Positions 50,408 to 58,640 are shown, counted from the first letter of the stretch. The stretch is DNA of 64,000 nt from a bacterium (GCA_017744355.1 JAGIBK010000001.1:682001-746000); one strand, 5' to 3'. Numbers and translations are program-made. Notes: generated by a model from the letters alone, not told the origin.

Positions 50408-51481
50408 CTATTGTTGTGTCGTTGGCGGCTCGACGGGAGATGCGACCACCCCCTGGAGCCGCTGGCGGAGCTGAGCCTCGAGTCGCTCGCGCACTGCCGG
50501 CTGACTTGCGAGGAGCGATCGCGCCGCCTCCCGCCCCTGCCCCAGCTGCGTGCCGCCGAAAGCGAACCAGGAGCCGTGTTGGGTCACCAGGCCGTGTTCG
50601 AGGCCGAGATCGAGCAACCCGCTTTCCTTGCACACGCCGCGACCAAAGTGAATCTCGAACTGTGCCTCGCGGAAGGGCGGCGCCACCTTGTTCTTGACGA
50701 CCTTGGCCTTCACGACATTGCCATAGGGCTGACCGCCCTTCTTGAGGACCTCCGTGCGTCGCAGCTCGATGCGGACCGACGAGTAGAACTTCAGGGCGCG
50801 GCCACCGGTCGTCGTCTCCTTGGGCATCCCCCACTGCCGGTTCGAGAGGTTTTCCCTCACCTGGTTGATGAACACCACCACGGCCTTCGACTTGCCGAGC
50901 GCCGTCATGATCCGACGGAGCGCCTGGCTCATCATCCGGGCGTGAGCGCCGGTCAGCTCGTCTCCATCGCCGCCGTCCATCTCGATTCTTGGAGCCAGCG
51001 CCGCCACCGAGTCGATGACGATGAGGTCCACGGCCCCGGACATCACGAGCTCGGTGACGATGTCCAGGCCCTCCTCGCCCGATCGAGGTTGAGCGAGCAA
51101 GAGCCCGCTCAACCGAACTCCGACCGCTTGGGCGTACGTTGCGTCGAAGCCGTGCTCCGCATCGATGAACGCGCAGGTTCCCCCGCGCCGCTGTGTCTCC
51201 GCCATCAGCTCGAGCGCAAGAGTCGTCTTGCCGCAGGACTCGGCTCCGTAGATTTCGATGGGTCGTCCCTTGGGTAGCCCGCCAATACCGATCGCGTGAT
51301 CCAGGGCCATGATGCCCGTCGGCAGGCTATCAATTGCCAAGGGCGCGCTATCCAGACGAAGAATCGCCCCCTTGCCCCATCGCTGCTCGGTTCTCGCGAA
51401 GGCGGTCGCCAGGGCGAGCTCTGCCAGGTGTGCCCGCAGTTCCGGATCGGCCTGGCCTCTGTTGCTGTCTGCTGCTTCCAC
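50408..51481 (-). CDS. recA: Element-encoded RecA recombinase
   Basis: 357 residues from GTG 51481 (GGGAGGAGCC upstream). Walker A is GAESCGKT (79-86) instead of the usual GPESSGKT; DLIVIDSVAALAP and VVFINQVREN complete the core, and the C-terminus is RecA-like but with a different tail. RecA forms filaments on ssDNA, promotes strand exchange and activates LexA/CI self-cleavage. Its promoter carries two GGAACA-type boxes, and the recombinase gene follows 71 nt downstream, so both are likely co-induced. Confidence 0.95.
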   Translation of the reverse strand: MEAADSNRGQADPELRAHLAELALATAFARTEQRWGKGAILRLDSAPLAIDSLPTGIMALDHAIGIGGLPKGRPIEIYGAESCGKTTLALELMAETQRRGGTCAFIDAEHGFDATYAQAVGVRLSGLLLAQPRSGEEGLDIVTELVMSGAVDLIVIDSVAALAPRIEMDGGDGDELTGAHARMMSQALRRIMTALGKSKAVVVFINQVRENLSNRQWGMPKETTTGGRALKFYSSVRIELRRTEVLKKGGQPYGNVVKAKVVKNKVAPPFREAQFEIHFGRGVCKESGLLDLGLEHGLVTQHGSWFAFGGTQLGQGREAARSLLASQPAVRERLEAQLRQRLQGVVASPVEPPTTQQ

Positions 51482-51506
51482 TGGCTCCTCCCCTGCAATG
51501 ATTCGT

Positions 51507-51535
51507 GGAACATATTTTCCATGAAATTATGTTCC
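51507..51535. promoter_or_regulatory. Two SOS-type boxes in the recA promoter
   Basis: GGAACATATTTTCC (51507-51520, palindromic GGAA-N6-TTCC) and TGAAATTATGTTCC (51522-51535, the same motif inverted with one change). The second overlaps the -10 hexamer of the recA promoter, so binding would block transcription. Confidence 0.7.
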
Positions 51536-51555
51536 ATTTATCAGGCATCTGACAA
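51526..51555 (-). promoter_or_regulatory. Predicted recA promoter
   Basis: Minus strand: TTGTCA (51555-51550), 18-nt spacer, CATAAT (51531-51526); transcription would start about 45 nt before the GTG at 51481. Confidence 0.65.
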
Positions 51556-51659
51556 GGGTTCTTGCGTTAATATCTCTTTATGAGGCCTGTGCCGAGGTGC
51601 ATATGAGGGCCATGAAATGGTGCGAATGAAACCCCGCGGGACGTCTGACCTATCGTCAC

Positions 51660-51689
51660 TTGAACTGGAACACATTTTCGACGTATAAT
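51660..51689 (+). promoter_or_regulatory. lexA promoter with internal box; leaderless start
   Basis: TTGAAC (51660-51665), 18-nt spacer, TATAAT (51684-51689). The box GGAACACATTTTCG (51667-51680) lies between the hexamers. The ATG at 51696 is about 7 nt after the -10, where transcription should begin, and no ribosome site precedes it. Confidence 0.75.
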
Positions 51690-51695
51690 CGCCCC

Positions 51696-52331
51696 ATGGG
51701 CAGACACAAAAAAGAGCATCGTGAGCTCACCGAGCCGCTGTTGCAGACGCTCAGCTTCATCCGGGAGCGATGCGAACAGGGGCACGGTCCCCTGACCATC
51801 CGTGAGGTGGGCGAGGGCGTGGGGAAGACGTCGTCATCCACCATCTACCGCCAGGTGACGGCGCTCGCGGAGATGGGCCTGATCGTCTACCGTCCGGGCA
51901 CCCAGCGCTCGATCAGCCTGCCCCATCGGCCGACCGTGGACGTCTCCTTCGCGAGCATCCCCGTTTTAGGGCGCATTGCTGCGGGTGTTCCTATCGAGGC
52001 CATCGAGCATGTGGATGAGTTCATCCATCTGCCCGACGAGGAGCTGGGGCGGGGCAGCCATTATGCGCTCAAGGTCCGCGGACAGAGCATGATCGAGGAC
52101 CACATCTGCGATGGCGACATCGTGCTGGTGAAGGCCCAAGATACGGCTGACGAGGGACAGGTAGTCGTGGCCATGCTCGAAGACGGGAGCGTGACCCTCA
52201 AGCGTTTCTACCGTGAGTCCAATGGTTGGGTCCGGCTGCAGCCCGCCAACTCCAGCATGGAACCCATCGTGGTGCCCAAGGTGAGAATCCGTGGCGTGGT
52301 CATCTCCGTCCAGCGTCGTTTCTTGCGGTAA
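51696..52331 (+). CDS. lexA: Element-encoded LexA repressor
   Basis: 211 residues. A winged helix (PLTIREVGEGVGKTSSSTIYRQ) binds DNA; the S24 protease domain has cleavage site A96-G97 (GRIAAGVPI), nucleophile Ser131 (RGQSMIED) and Lys169 (TLKRFYR), all complete. LexA cleaves itself when RecA filaments form, releasing its targets. Divergent from recA with matching operator boxes in both promoters. The start codon appears leaderless. A host LexA may exist elsewhere. Confidence 0.95.
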   Translation: MGRHKKEHRELTEPLLQTLSFIRERCEQGHGPLTIREVGEGVGKTSSSTIYRQVTALAEMGLIVYRPGTQRSISLPHRPTVDVSFASIPVLGRIAAGVPIEAIEHVDEFIHLPDEELGRGSHYALKVRGQSMIEDHICDGDIVLVKAQDTADEGQVVVAMLEDGSVTLKRFYRESNGWVRLQPANSSMEPIVVPKVRIRGVVISVQRRFLR

Positions 52332-52439
52332 CCATTTTAGATCCAAACGAGCACCAGGCATCTACTCGCACCTCCCCCACCAAGTGGCGCGGTAACGAGA
52401 CCCTAGGCCAGTAGAGTCAGCACTGTTTCATCCATTGGC

Positions 52440-53201
52440 CTACGCGAACCGCGCTGGGTCCGAGCAGTGCCAGACGACCTGGCCGAGCACGCGCACGTCG
52501 TCATCGACCGCCACGGGGTGATGATCCTCGTTGGTGGAGTCCGGCTCGAGCCGGTACCGCCCCCCACGCTTGGAGAAGAGCTTGAGCGTGGCGAGGTAGT
52601 CTTCACCCTCGCGCAGGCTGGCCAGAACGATCGAGCCCTCCCTCGGACGACGATCGGGCGACAGTGTCTTCAGGAAGACCCAGTCCCCTTCCATGAGGCC
52701 CTGGCGATCGAGGCTATCGCCCTTCACCTGAACGCTGAAGTCGGCCGATCCCACCAGGAAGGTGGGCCAAGCCGTCACTGACAGTGGCTCGTTCGGCAAG
52801 TAGCCGGTGTTGCCGCAGGCGACCGGTCCGAAATGGGGAATCTCGCGCATGCCGGGTTCCTGGATGCGCACCTTGAAGCGCTCGAGTTCGCGGGCCTGAT
52901 TCTCCAGAAGGTGGAGGAGTTCGGTGCGCGGATCGGCCTGCCGAGGCGATCCGGGATCCTGACCCGTGGCGAGCGCGACCAGGAAGGCCGGCTCCACCAT
53001 GGTGGCCTTGGCCAGCTGAGAGAGCTTCTTGGCGCTCGGTTTGACCGGCTTCTTGGTCATGGGGTCGCTTCCGCGCTCGAGGTTCGAGACGTAGGCGGGG
53101 CTCACGCCCGCCTTCTCCGCGAGAGCCCGCAGCGAGAGTCCATGCTCGTCTCGATAGCAGCGGAGGAAACCTCCGAGCGGATTGCGATTGCTGGAATCCA
53201 T
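52440..53201 (-). CDS. CI-like phage repressor with S24 domain
   Basis: 253 residues. N-terminal HTH (LSLRALAEKAGVSPAYVSNLERG) of the XRE/Cro-CI family. C-terminal S24 self-cleavage domain: cleavage site VAC129-G130 (Cys-Gly instead of Ala-Gly), Ser163 (KGDSLDRQG) and Lys207 (TLKLFSKRG). Repressor activity would maintain lysogeny and RecA filaments would inactivate it. Divergent from the Cro-like gene, with TCTAGACA sites in between. Confidence 0.9.
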   Translation of the reverse strand: MDSSNRNPLGGFLRCYRDEHGLSLRALAEKAGVSPAYVSNLERGSDPMTKKPVKPSAKKLSQLAKATMVEPAFLVALATGQDPGSPRQADPRTELLHLLENQARELERFKVRIQEPGMREIPHFGPVACGNTGYLPNEPLSVTAWPTFLVGSADFSVQVKGDSLDRQGLMEGDWVFLKTLSPDRRPREGSIVLASLREGEDYLATLKLFSKRGGRYRLEPDSTNEDHHPVAVDDDVRVLGQVVWHCSDPARFA

Positions 53202-53245
53202 AGCTGGCCCCCTTTGCAGCCCATCTTACAAAATTCTTGTCTATC

Positions 53246-53306
53246 TGTCTAGACATTGACGACTAGAGTAATTGACAGAGGATTTTTCAAACACTACTCT
53301 AGACAT
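53246..53306. promoter_or_regulatory. Candidate CI/Cro operators
   Basis: TGTCTAGACA palindrome at 53246-53255 and TACTCTAGACAT at 53295-53306 share TCTAGACA; GACTAGAGTA (53260-53269) is an inverted relative. All lie between the divergent repressor genes. Confidence 0.6.
53272..53300 (+). promoter_or_regulatory. Predicted early promoter (cro-like operon)
   Basis: TTGACA (53272-53277), 17-nt spacer, TACTCT (53295-53300, weak). The -10 overlaps one TCTAGACA site, so repression by CI or Cro is plausible. Confidence 0.5.
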
Positions 53307-53323
53307 ACGAGGGAGGGATACCG

Positions 53324-53569
53324 ATGCGAACTTTCAGTCCCCAATTGCTGCGCCAGGCGCGCCGCGACGCCCGTATGAGCCAGGAGATGCTCGCGCGAAA
53401 GACGGGCCTCAGCCGTGCCGCGATCGCGGCGATCGAGGGAGGTGTGAACGTTCCGCTATGCAACACCCTCGCGCTGCTGGCCTGGGCCCTCTGCAAGACG
53501 GAAGCCTATTTTTTTGCCGATCCTGTTCAGACTACTGAACATCTCATGCCGATCGCCCGTAACGGCTGA
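53324..53569 (+). CDS. Cro-like XRE helix-turn-helix protein
   Basis: 81 residues. HTH: LRQARRDARMSQEMLARKTGLSRAAIAAIEGG is the usual XRE pattern (shown split between residues 8 and 39). Small size and position opposite a CI-like repressor support a Cro-like role in the lysis/lysogeny decision. GAGGGAGGG precedes the start. First gene of the long plus-strand operon. Confidence 0.85.
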   Translation: MRTFSPQLLRQARRDARMSQEMLARKTGLSRAAIAAIEGGVNVPLCNTLALLAWALCKTEAYFFADPVQTTEHLMPIARNG

Positions 53570-53585
53570 AGAGAGGAGACGACCC

Positions 53586-53735
53586 ATGTCACTTGATCCC
53601 CTGGCTCCGCTCAAGGCCCTGCTCCGGCAGCGGATCCGCAAGCTCATCGAAATCGAGCGCGCCAAGGCGATCCGGGCCGAGAACACCCCACCGAAGGAGA
53701 CCAAGAACGATGAACAATCTCAGAAAACGGCCTGA
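53586..53735 (+). CDS. Small hypothetical protein, 49 residues
   Basis: ATG at 53586 with GAGAGGAGACG upstream. Helical, basic (LLRQRIRKLIEIERAKAIR) with a Lys/Gln-rich tail. It lies 16 nt after the Cro-like gene and overlaps the next gene by 26 nt, normal for phage early genes. No family recognised. Confidence 0.55.
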   Translation: MSLDPLAPLKALLRQRIRKLIEIERAKAIRAENTPPKETKNDEQSQKTA

Positions 53736-53871
53736 GGCCTCACCCCAGCGGGTCGAGTTTCTCATCGGCCCGGATCGCGACGGCAAGCTCCGCGGTCGAA
53801 CCCGAGGTAGCGCCCATCCCTTGCTGAAGCTGCTTCGTCAGCTGGCCACGATGTTTCGGAGGAAGCCATGA
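53710..53871 (+). CDS. Small hypothetical protein, 53 residues
   Basis: ATG at 53710, with GAAGGAGACC upstream. Basic protein with a helix HPLLKLLRQLATMFRRKP at the C-terminus. Its TGA overlaps the next ATG by 4 nt. Function unknown. Confidence 0.55.
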   Translation: MNNLRKRPEASPQRVEFLIGPDRDGKLRGRTRGSAHPLLKLLRQLATMFRRKP

Positions 53872-54125
53872 GTACCGATCCCAAGGTCATCGAGGTCCAG
53901 CGCTTCGTGGAGGAGCACCTGGCGAGCAAGAGAGCCCTGACCTATCTGGATCTCCTGGCCGTTCGTGATGCGCTCAAACCCTACGTCGAGGATATGAACG
54001 ACGCCGGCTGGTACCTGGACTGCGAAAGCTCCTATTCCCAGCTCCGAGCCGAATGGCAGGAAGTCAACCGGCAGCTCGAGCGCTACCGCCACGACGCCCT
54101 CCAGCGGTGGAGAGCCAGGAAGTAA
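53868..54125 (+). CDS. Hypothetical phage protein, 85 residues
   Basis: Starts at the ATGA overlap. Largely helical (VIEVQRFVEEHLASKRALTYL, SYSQLRAEWQEVNRQLERYR), soluble. No domain recognised. Precedes the Gp157/DUF-type recombination protein by 52 nt. Confidence 0.6.
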   Translation: MSTDPKVIEVQRFVEEHLASKRALTYLDLLAVRDALKPYVEDMNDAGWYLDCESSYSQLRAEWQEVNRQLERYRHDALQRWRARK

Positions 54126-54177
54126 TCCCCCAGCAACTCACCCCGAACCTCGCCCGTGTCATCGAAAGGATTCCATC

Positions 54178-54864
54178 ATGCCTTTGATTCTGGATGCCGC
54201 CGTCCCCGACATTCCTCCGCCCTCCGAAACGACCGCTGTCTTCGTCCCGAAGGGTGGCGATGCCGCTGGCGCCTTGGCCCCCATCGCCACCCGGATTCGC
54301 GAACTCGCGAGCGATGCATCGGTTCTCGCCATCGTGGATCAGCCCAGCCTCCAGGCTGCTGCCGACATCCTGGCCGAGGTGAAGGGCGCGGCCAAGCAAC
54401 TGGACGGCCTCAAGGCGATCTTTGTCACCCCATTGGAGACGGCGGCCAAGCTGGCGAAGAACCAGTTCAAACCCCTCACCGACCTGTTGGACGTCACCGA
54501 AAAGCGACTCAAGGAAATCACCAAGGCCTACCTCGAGGCCGAGCGAGCCAAGGAGGTGCAAGCCGCGCAGGTCCGGCAGAGCGAACTCATCGGTTCGGCC
54601 TCCGCCCCCGAGGTGGCGGGGATCGCCGCCACCGTTCCCACCTACGTCGCGCCGCCGCCCAAGGCCGCGGGGGTCTCCATGGCGAAGCACTGGACCTACG
54701 ACATCGAGGACATCCGGGTACTGGCGCGAGCTCTCGCCGACGGCACCGTCCCCGAGAGCTACCTGCAGGTGAACTCGGGTGCCCTGCAGGCGGCGATCCG
54801 GAACGGCGCACGGGAGATTCCTGGGCTGCGCATATTCCAGGAAGGCCGGGTGGTCGCGAGATGA
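54178..54864 (+). CDS. Phage recombination-associated coiled-coil protein
   Basis: 228 residues. Central coiled coil (ETAAKLAKNQFKPLTDLLDV, ITKAYLEAERAKEVQ). The C-terminus WTYDIEDIRVLARALADG ... SGALQAAIRNGAREIPGLRI matches the last segment of phage proteins found next to RecT/exonuclease genes (VxNxAAIxxGxREIPGVRI type). It overlaps the exonuclease gene by 4 nt, so it probably supports recombination. Exact activity unknown. Confidence 0.6.
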   Translation: MPLILDAAVPDIPPPSETTAVFVPKGGDAAGALAPIATRIRELASDASVLAIVDQPSLQAAADILAEVKGAAKQLDGLKAIFVTPLETAAKLAKNQFKPLTDLLDVTEKRLKEITKAYLEAERAKEVQAAQVRQSELIGSASAPEVAGIAATVPTYVAPPPKAAGVSMAKHWTYDIEDIRVLARALADGTVPESYLQVNSGALQAAIRNGAREIPGLRIFQEGRVVAR

Positions 54865-56159
54865 TTCCTGCCGACAAGATTCGCCACGTCGTTTTTCGAC
54901 GGGACCCAGCCATCGTCCAGCGCATCGAGGGCAGGCTGATCGAGGCCTATGGCAACGAGTCGATCGCTCTCTGGGAGAAGCCCCGAGCCTCGGGCATCTC
55001 CGACTGCGAGCGAGCCCAGGTGCTCAAGGCAAGTCTCCCCGAGGGGACGATCGTCAAGAAGCACCTGCGCAACTTCCTCTCCACGCGGATCGGAACCTTC
55101 GTCCACGAACTGATCCAGGAGGCCGGCTGGGGCGAAGAGGCGATTGCCGAAGAAACGATCGAGAACGCCTGGCTTCGCGGCCACTCCGATCACCGTTTCG
55201 TCGCCGACGGGATCCTGGTGGACTACAAGACCGCATTCGTCGATGACTGGTTTGACGTGGCGGTCGGGATCCGCCCCCAGAAGACCGAGCACGTCATCCA
55301 GGCCAACTGGTATGCGGTCATGCACGGCTGCTCGATGGTTGCGATCGTCTACTTCAATCGAAACCTCAAGCTGACGGAGCACCTGCGCCGGACCACGGAA
55401 TGGGGCCGCCTGCTCGAGCACGATCGTGGTGCCAGCGAGACGCTCACGGCGATCGCCTTCCAGGCGGATCCGGCACTCGCACGGGCCGCCGACCGGAAGG
55501 CCGCGCGCATCCTCGACCACGTCGCGGCAGGAACGCTGCCCGCGTATGACGCGGCGGCGGAGATGCTCGTGCCCTACAAGGGCGAGTGCCATTTCTGCGA
55601 GGTTCGTCAGCTCTGCCGCCAGGCCAGGGAATCCGCGCAGGTCTCCGAACCCGCAGCTCCGGCGCCCGATGATGACGGTTCTCGAGTCGAGCAGTGGAAC
55701 ACGCTCGTCGTCGAAGACGGACGAGCGATCCGGGTTCAGTGGGAGAGCTGGCCCTCCAAAGTGGTCGGCACGACCCACCGTTCGGACATCCCGTGGGCGA
55801 ACCTCAAACCTGGCGATCGCCTGGATCTCGAATGGGATTACCTGAACCCGAAGGGGCCTCGCTACCTCGAGGACCTGGCGCAGGCCATCAAGGTCGTTCA
55901 CCGGGACACGGACGCCTTCCTCGGATACTTGCCGGCCACGAAGTCCTCGACCGCCGGGAAGGTCTGCGCCCACCTGCACCGACTCGGCCTCGTCGACGGT
56001 CGCGCCGGCGACGCCTTTGCCATCATCACGGAGGTAACTGGCGGGACCGAGGACAAGGCCAACCGCGGCATCAACATCCAACTCACCCTCTGCGCCCCAG
56101 AGGCCCCGCCGTCCGAGACGGCAGCCCCCACCCCAGCGCCGGCGATCGCCGGCAACTGA
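54861..56159 (+). CDS. RecB/Cas4-like PD-(D/E)XK phage exonuclease
   Basis: 432 residues. An N-terminal Cys (SDCERAQV), catalytic strand LRGHSDHRFVADGILVDYKTAF (Asp and DYK), and the cysteine cluster GECHFCEVRQLC follow the RecB/Cas4 nuclease layout with a probable Fe-S cluster. About 180 residues follow, including a Pro-rich tail. In phages this type processes double-strand ends for recombination with an annealing or RecA protein; here the element's RecA is a natural partner (inference). Confidence 0.75.
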   Translation: MIPADKIRHVVFRRDPAIVQRIEGRLIEAYGNESIALWEKPRASGISDCERAQVLKASLPEGTIVKKHLRNFLSTRIGTFVHELIQEAGWGEEAIAEETIENAWLRGHSDHRFVADGILVDYKTAFVDDWFDVAVGIRPQKTEHVIQANWYAVMHGCSMVAIVYFNRNLKLTEHLRRTTEWGRLLEHDRGASETLTAIAFQADPALARAADRKAARILDHVAAGTLPAYDAAAEMLVPYKGECHFCEVRQLCRQARESAQVSEPAAPAPDDDGSRVEQWNTLVVEDGRAIRVQWESWPSKVVGTTHRSDIPWANLKPGDRLDLEWDYLNPKGPRYLEDLAQAIKVVHRDTDAFLGYLPATKSSTAGKVCAHLHRLGLVDGRAGDAFAIITEVTGGTEDKANRGINIQLTLCAPEAPPSETAAPTPAPAIAGN

Positions 56160-56173
56160 AGAAGGAGATCGCC

Positions 56174-56719
56174 ATGGCCCTCATGACCCAAAAGTCCGAG
56201 TTCAAGCAGATTGCTGCCGGCACCTACTATGCCGTGATCCAGTCGATCGGCCCCAAGACCATCCCCGATGGCAAAGGCGGCGAAGCCAGTGGCGCCGAAT
56301 GGAAGTTTGCCCTCGGCAGCCAGGGGCCCCACTACGGGGACGTCGCCGAGGCCTTCACCAGCCTCGCCTGGTCTCCGCGTTCGAAGTGCTATCAGTGGGC
56401 GACGAGCCTCCTGGGCTACGCCCCCGATCCCGAGGAGCCGATCGACATCGAGCAGTTCATCGGCTACGAGTGCTACGTCATCGTTGCCCAGGACCCCAAC
56501 AAGCCCGAGCGCACTAAGGTGACCAGCCTCCAGCGGGTGATCCGCGAGGCTCCTCCACTGCCGGCGCCCCCTCGTCCGGCGCAGACGCCATCCCCGGCGA
56601 CTGCTGCCGCACCGGCCGCCGCCGGCAGCAAGGGGAAGGCCAAATCGGCCGCGGCAGCGCCGGTGGCACCGCCTCTGCCCGCCGCTCCCCCCGAGGACGC
56701 TGACGACCTCGACTTCTAG
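56174..56719 (+). CDS. Putative phage single-strand DNA-binding protein (SSB-like tail)
   Basis: 181 residues from ATG 56174 (GAAGGAGATCGCC). An N-terminal beta-rich core (EWKFALGSQGPHYGDVAEAF, YECYVIVAQDPNK) is followed by an Ala/Pro linker and an acidic end, PPEDADDLDF. This tail mimics the DDDIPF tip through which SSB recruits replication and repair proteins. The core is not recognisable SSB, so it may be a distinct ssDNA-binder. Confidence 0.6.
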   Translation: MALMTQKSEFKQIAAGTYYAVIQSIGPKTIPDGKGGEASGAEWKFALGSQGPHYGDVAEAFTSLAWSPRSKCYQWATSLLGYAPDPEEPIDIEQFIGYECYVIVAQDPNKPERTKVTSLQRVIREAPPLPAPPRPAQTPSPATAAAPAAAGSKGKAKSAAAAPVAPPLPAAPPEDADDLDF

Positions 56720-56829
56720 TCCCGCTTCGCGAGGGGCCCGACCGGTCCCTCGCACCGAATTACCTCAACAGCCGGAGATTTTGCTCCAGGCTGCGCGCCG
56801 CCGCGCGCCATTCGACCCTGCGAGGAACG

Positions 56830-58302
56830 ATGAGTTTCACCCTACATCCCTACCAAGCCGAAGGCATCGAAGCCCTACGTCGCGCCATGCGAGCCGGCCA
56901 TCGCCGGATCCTGGCCGTCTGCCCCGTGGGCGGCGGCAAGACCGTCATGTTCTCCTCCATCCTCTCCGCAATGGTCGCGAAGGGCGGGACAGGGCTCGTG
57001 CTCGTCCACCGCGAGGAGCTTCTCGACCAGGCCAGCGACAAGCTGACCCGAGCGGGTGTCGCTCATGGGGTCATCAAAGCGGGGCGCAAGCCTCAGCCCT
57101 GTTGGCCCGTGCAGGTGGCGAGCGTCCAAAGCCTCATCCGTCGTCCCATCCCGCCGACCAATCTGGTCGTCATCGACGAGGCGCATCGGACCATGGCCGC
57201 AAGCTACCGCCAGCTGCTCGAGCGTCTGCCCGACGCCACGATCCTCGGCTTTACCGCCACTCCTTACCGGACAGATGGCAGGGGGCTCGGAGACATCTTC
57301 ACCGAACTCGTCGAGATTGCCACGCCGAGCCAGCTGCTCGAGATGGGCATCCTCGTGCCGCCCCGCGTCTTTGCGCCTTCTTCTCCTGACTTGGTCGGCG
57401 TGCGCACCACAGCCGGTGACTACAACCAGAAGGACCTGGTCCTGCGCGTGGACACCCCGCGCCTCATAGGCAGCGTGGCCGATCACTGGGGCCGCATCGT
57501 GCGGGGCCGACTCTCGGTCGCGTTCGCCGCGTCCATCGAGCACTCGAAGCATCTGGCTGACGCGCTCCAGGGTGTCGGGGCTCGGGCCGTCCACGTGGAC
57601 GCCGATACCGATTCGGACGTCCGCAAGACGTACCTCGATATGCTCGCTCGAGGAGAGCTCGACGTCGTCACCAACGTCGGGCTGTTCACCGAGGGGTGGG
57701 ACCTTCCGAAGCTGGGCGCCGTGATCGTCGCGCGCCCCACCCAGAGCACCGGCCTCTGGATCCAGATGTGCGGCCGCGGCGCCCGCTCTCACGAGGGGAA
57801 GACCGACTATCTCCTGGTCGACCATGCGGGCAATGTCCAGCGGCATGGTTTTCCGGACGAGGACCGCGTCCATTCGCTCGAGGTGACGCCCCGCCGTCAG
57901 GCGGCCCCCGTGAAGAGCTGTCCCCGCTGCTTCCTCGTCGTTCCTTCCGGGACGCCGAGCTGCCCCGGATGCGGGATGAATTTCGGGGTTGCCGCCGGAG
58001 CCGGAGGCGATCGCACGCCCGAGGTCGTCGCGGGCGATCTCGTCGAACTGCAAGACAGGCCGGAGATCCCGGTATCGCCGAGCGTCCGTCGCCGTCAGCA
58101 GGATTACCTCCGCTGGCGTGCCGAGGCCTGGATGAACGGCTGGAAACCGGGCTATGCGTCCCATCGCTACCAGGAGAAGTACGGCGTCTGGCCGGTCAAG
58201 ATGATCACCGCCGCCTGGGACGAGTCCCGGGCACTCGAGATCGCTGCCGAGTTCGACATCCGTCCCCGTCGCGCTCTCCTGGGCGGACTGAGGGAGGCGT
58301 AG
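56830..58302 (+). CDS. SF2 DNA helicase (phage type) with zinc-ribbon tail
   Basis: 490 residues. Motif I CPVGGGKT (31-38), DEAH VVIDEAHRT (near 113), FTATPYR, and motif VI QMCGRGAR. A Zn ribbon follows (CPRCFLV ... CPGCGMNFG). Such helicases drive phage replication or recombination. The upstream 110-nt gap from the SSB-like gene has no gene. Confidence 0.9.
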   Translation: MSFTLHPYQAEGIEALRRAMRAGHRRILAVCPVGGGKTVMFSSILSAMVAKGGTGLVLVHREELLDQASDKLTRAGVAHGVIKAGRKPQPCWPVQVASVQSLIRRPIPPTNLVVIDEAHRTMAASYRQLLERLPDATILGFTATPYRTDGRGLGDIFTELVEIATPSQLLEMGILVPPRVFAPSSPDLVGVRTTAGDYNQKDLVLRVDTPRLIGSVADHWGRIVRGRLSVAFAASIEHSKHLADALQGVGARAVHVDADTDSDVRKTYLDMLARGELDVVTNVGLFTEGWDLPKLGAVIVARPTQSTGLWIQMCGRGARSHEGKTDYLLVDHAGNVQRHGFPDEDRVHSLEVTPRRQAAPVKSCPRCFLVVPSGTPSCPGCGMNFGVAAGAGGDRTPEVVAGDLVELQDRPEIPVSPSVRRRQQDYLRWRAEAWMNGWKPGYASHRYQEKYGVWPVKMITAAWDESRALEIAAEFDIRPRRALLGGLREA

Positions 58303-58304
58303 CC

Positions 58305-58640
58305 ATGGCGCAGGAACGACTCTTCCCACCGGCCCAGACGCCGGTGCAGATGGGCCTCTCGGGCGCGGACCCGGCGTCGCCCTTCTATCGCCAGCCGTAC
58401 TCACCCGAGATCCTCGACCTCGAGATTCCCTACTTCATCAAGCGCTGCCGGTGGGCGATCCGCGAGATCGCCGAGGCCTGGCAGGCTCTGGTGGAGCTCG
58501 GAGCCGAGGTGCCGAGCCGTGAGGCTCGGATGTACCAGCGAATCGCCGAGCGCTACACGGAGTTCTCGGCAGATGAGGCGTCCGCCGGGGTCCCGATCTC
58601 GGCCGCCCAAGTGACGGAGGTTCCTCATGAGAGAAGCTGA
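58305..58640 (+). CDS. Hypothetical phage protein, 111 residues
   Basis: Starts 2 nt after the helicase stop. Helical (RCRWAIREIAEAWQALVELGAE), with no recognised domain. Overlaps the VRR-NUC gene by 14 nt. Confidence 0.6.
   Translation: MAQERLFPPAQTPVQMGLSGADPASPFYRQPYSPEILDLEIPYFIKRCRWAIREIAEAWQALVELGAEVPSREARMYQRIAERYTEFSADEASAGVPISAAQVTEVPHERS

Noticed and set aside
53586-53871. Toxin-antitoxin pair
   Set aside because: Two small overlapping genes, but neither matches a known toxin or antitoxin; they look like ordinary phage early genes.
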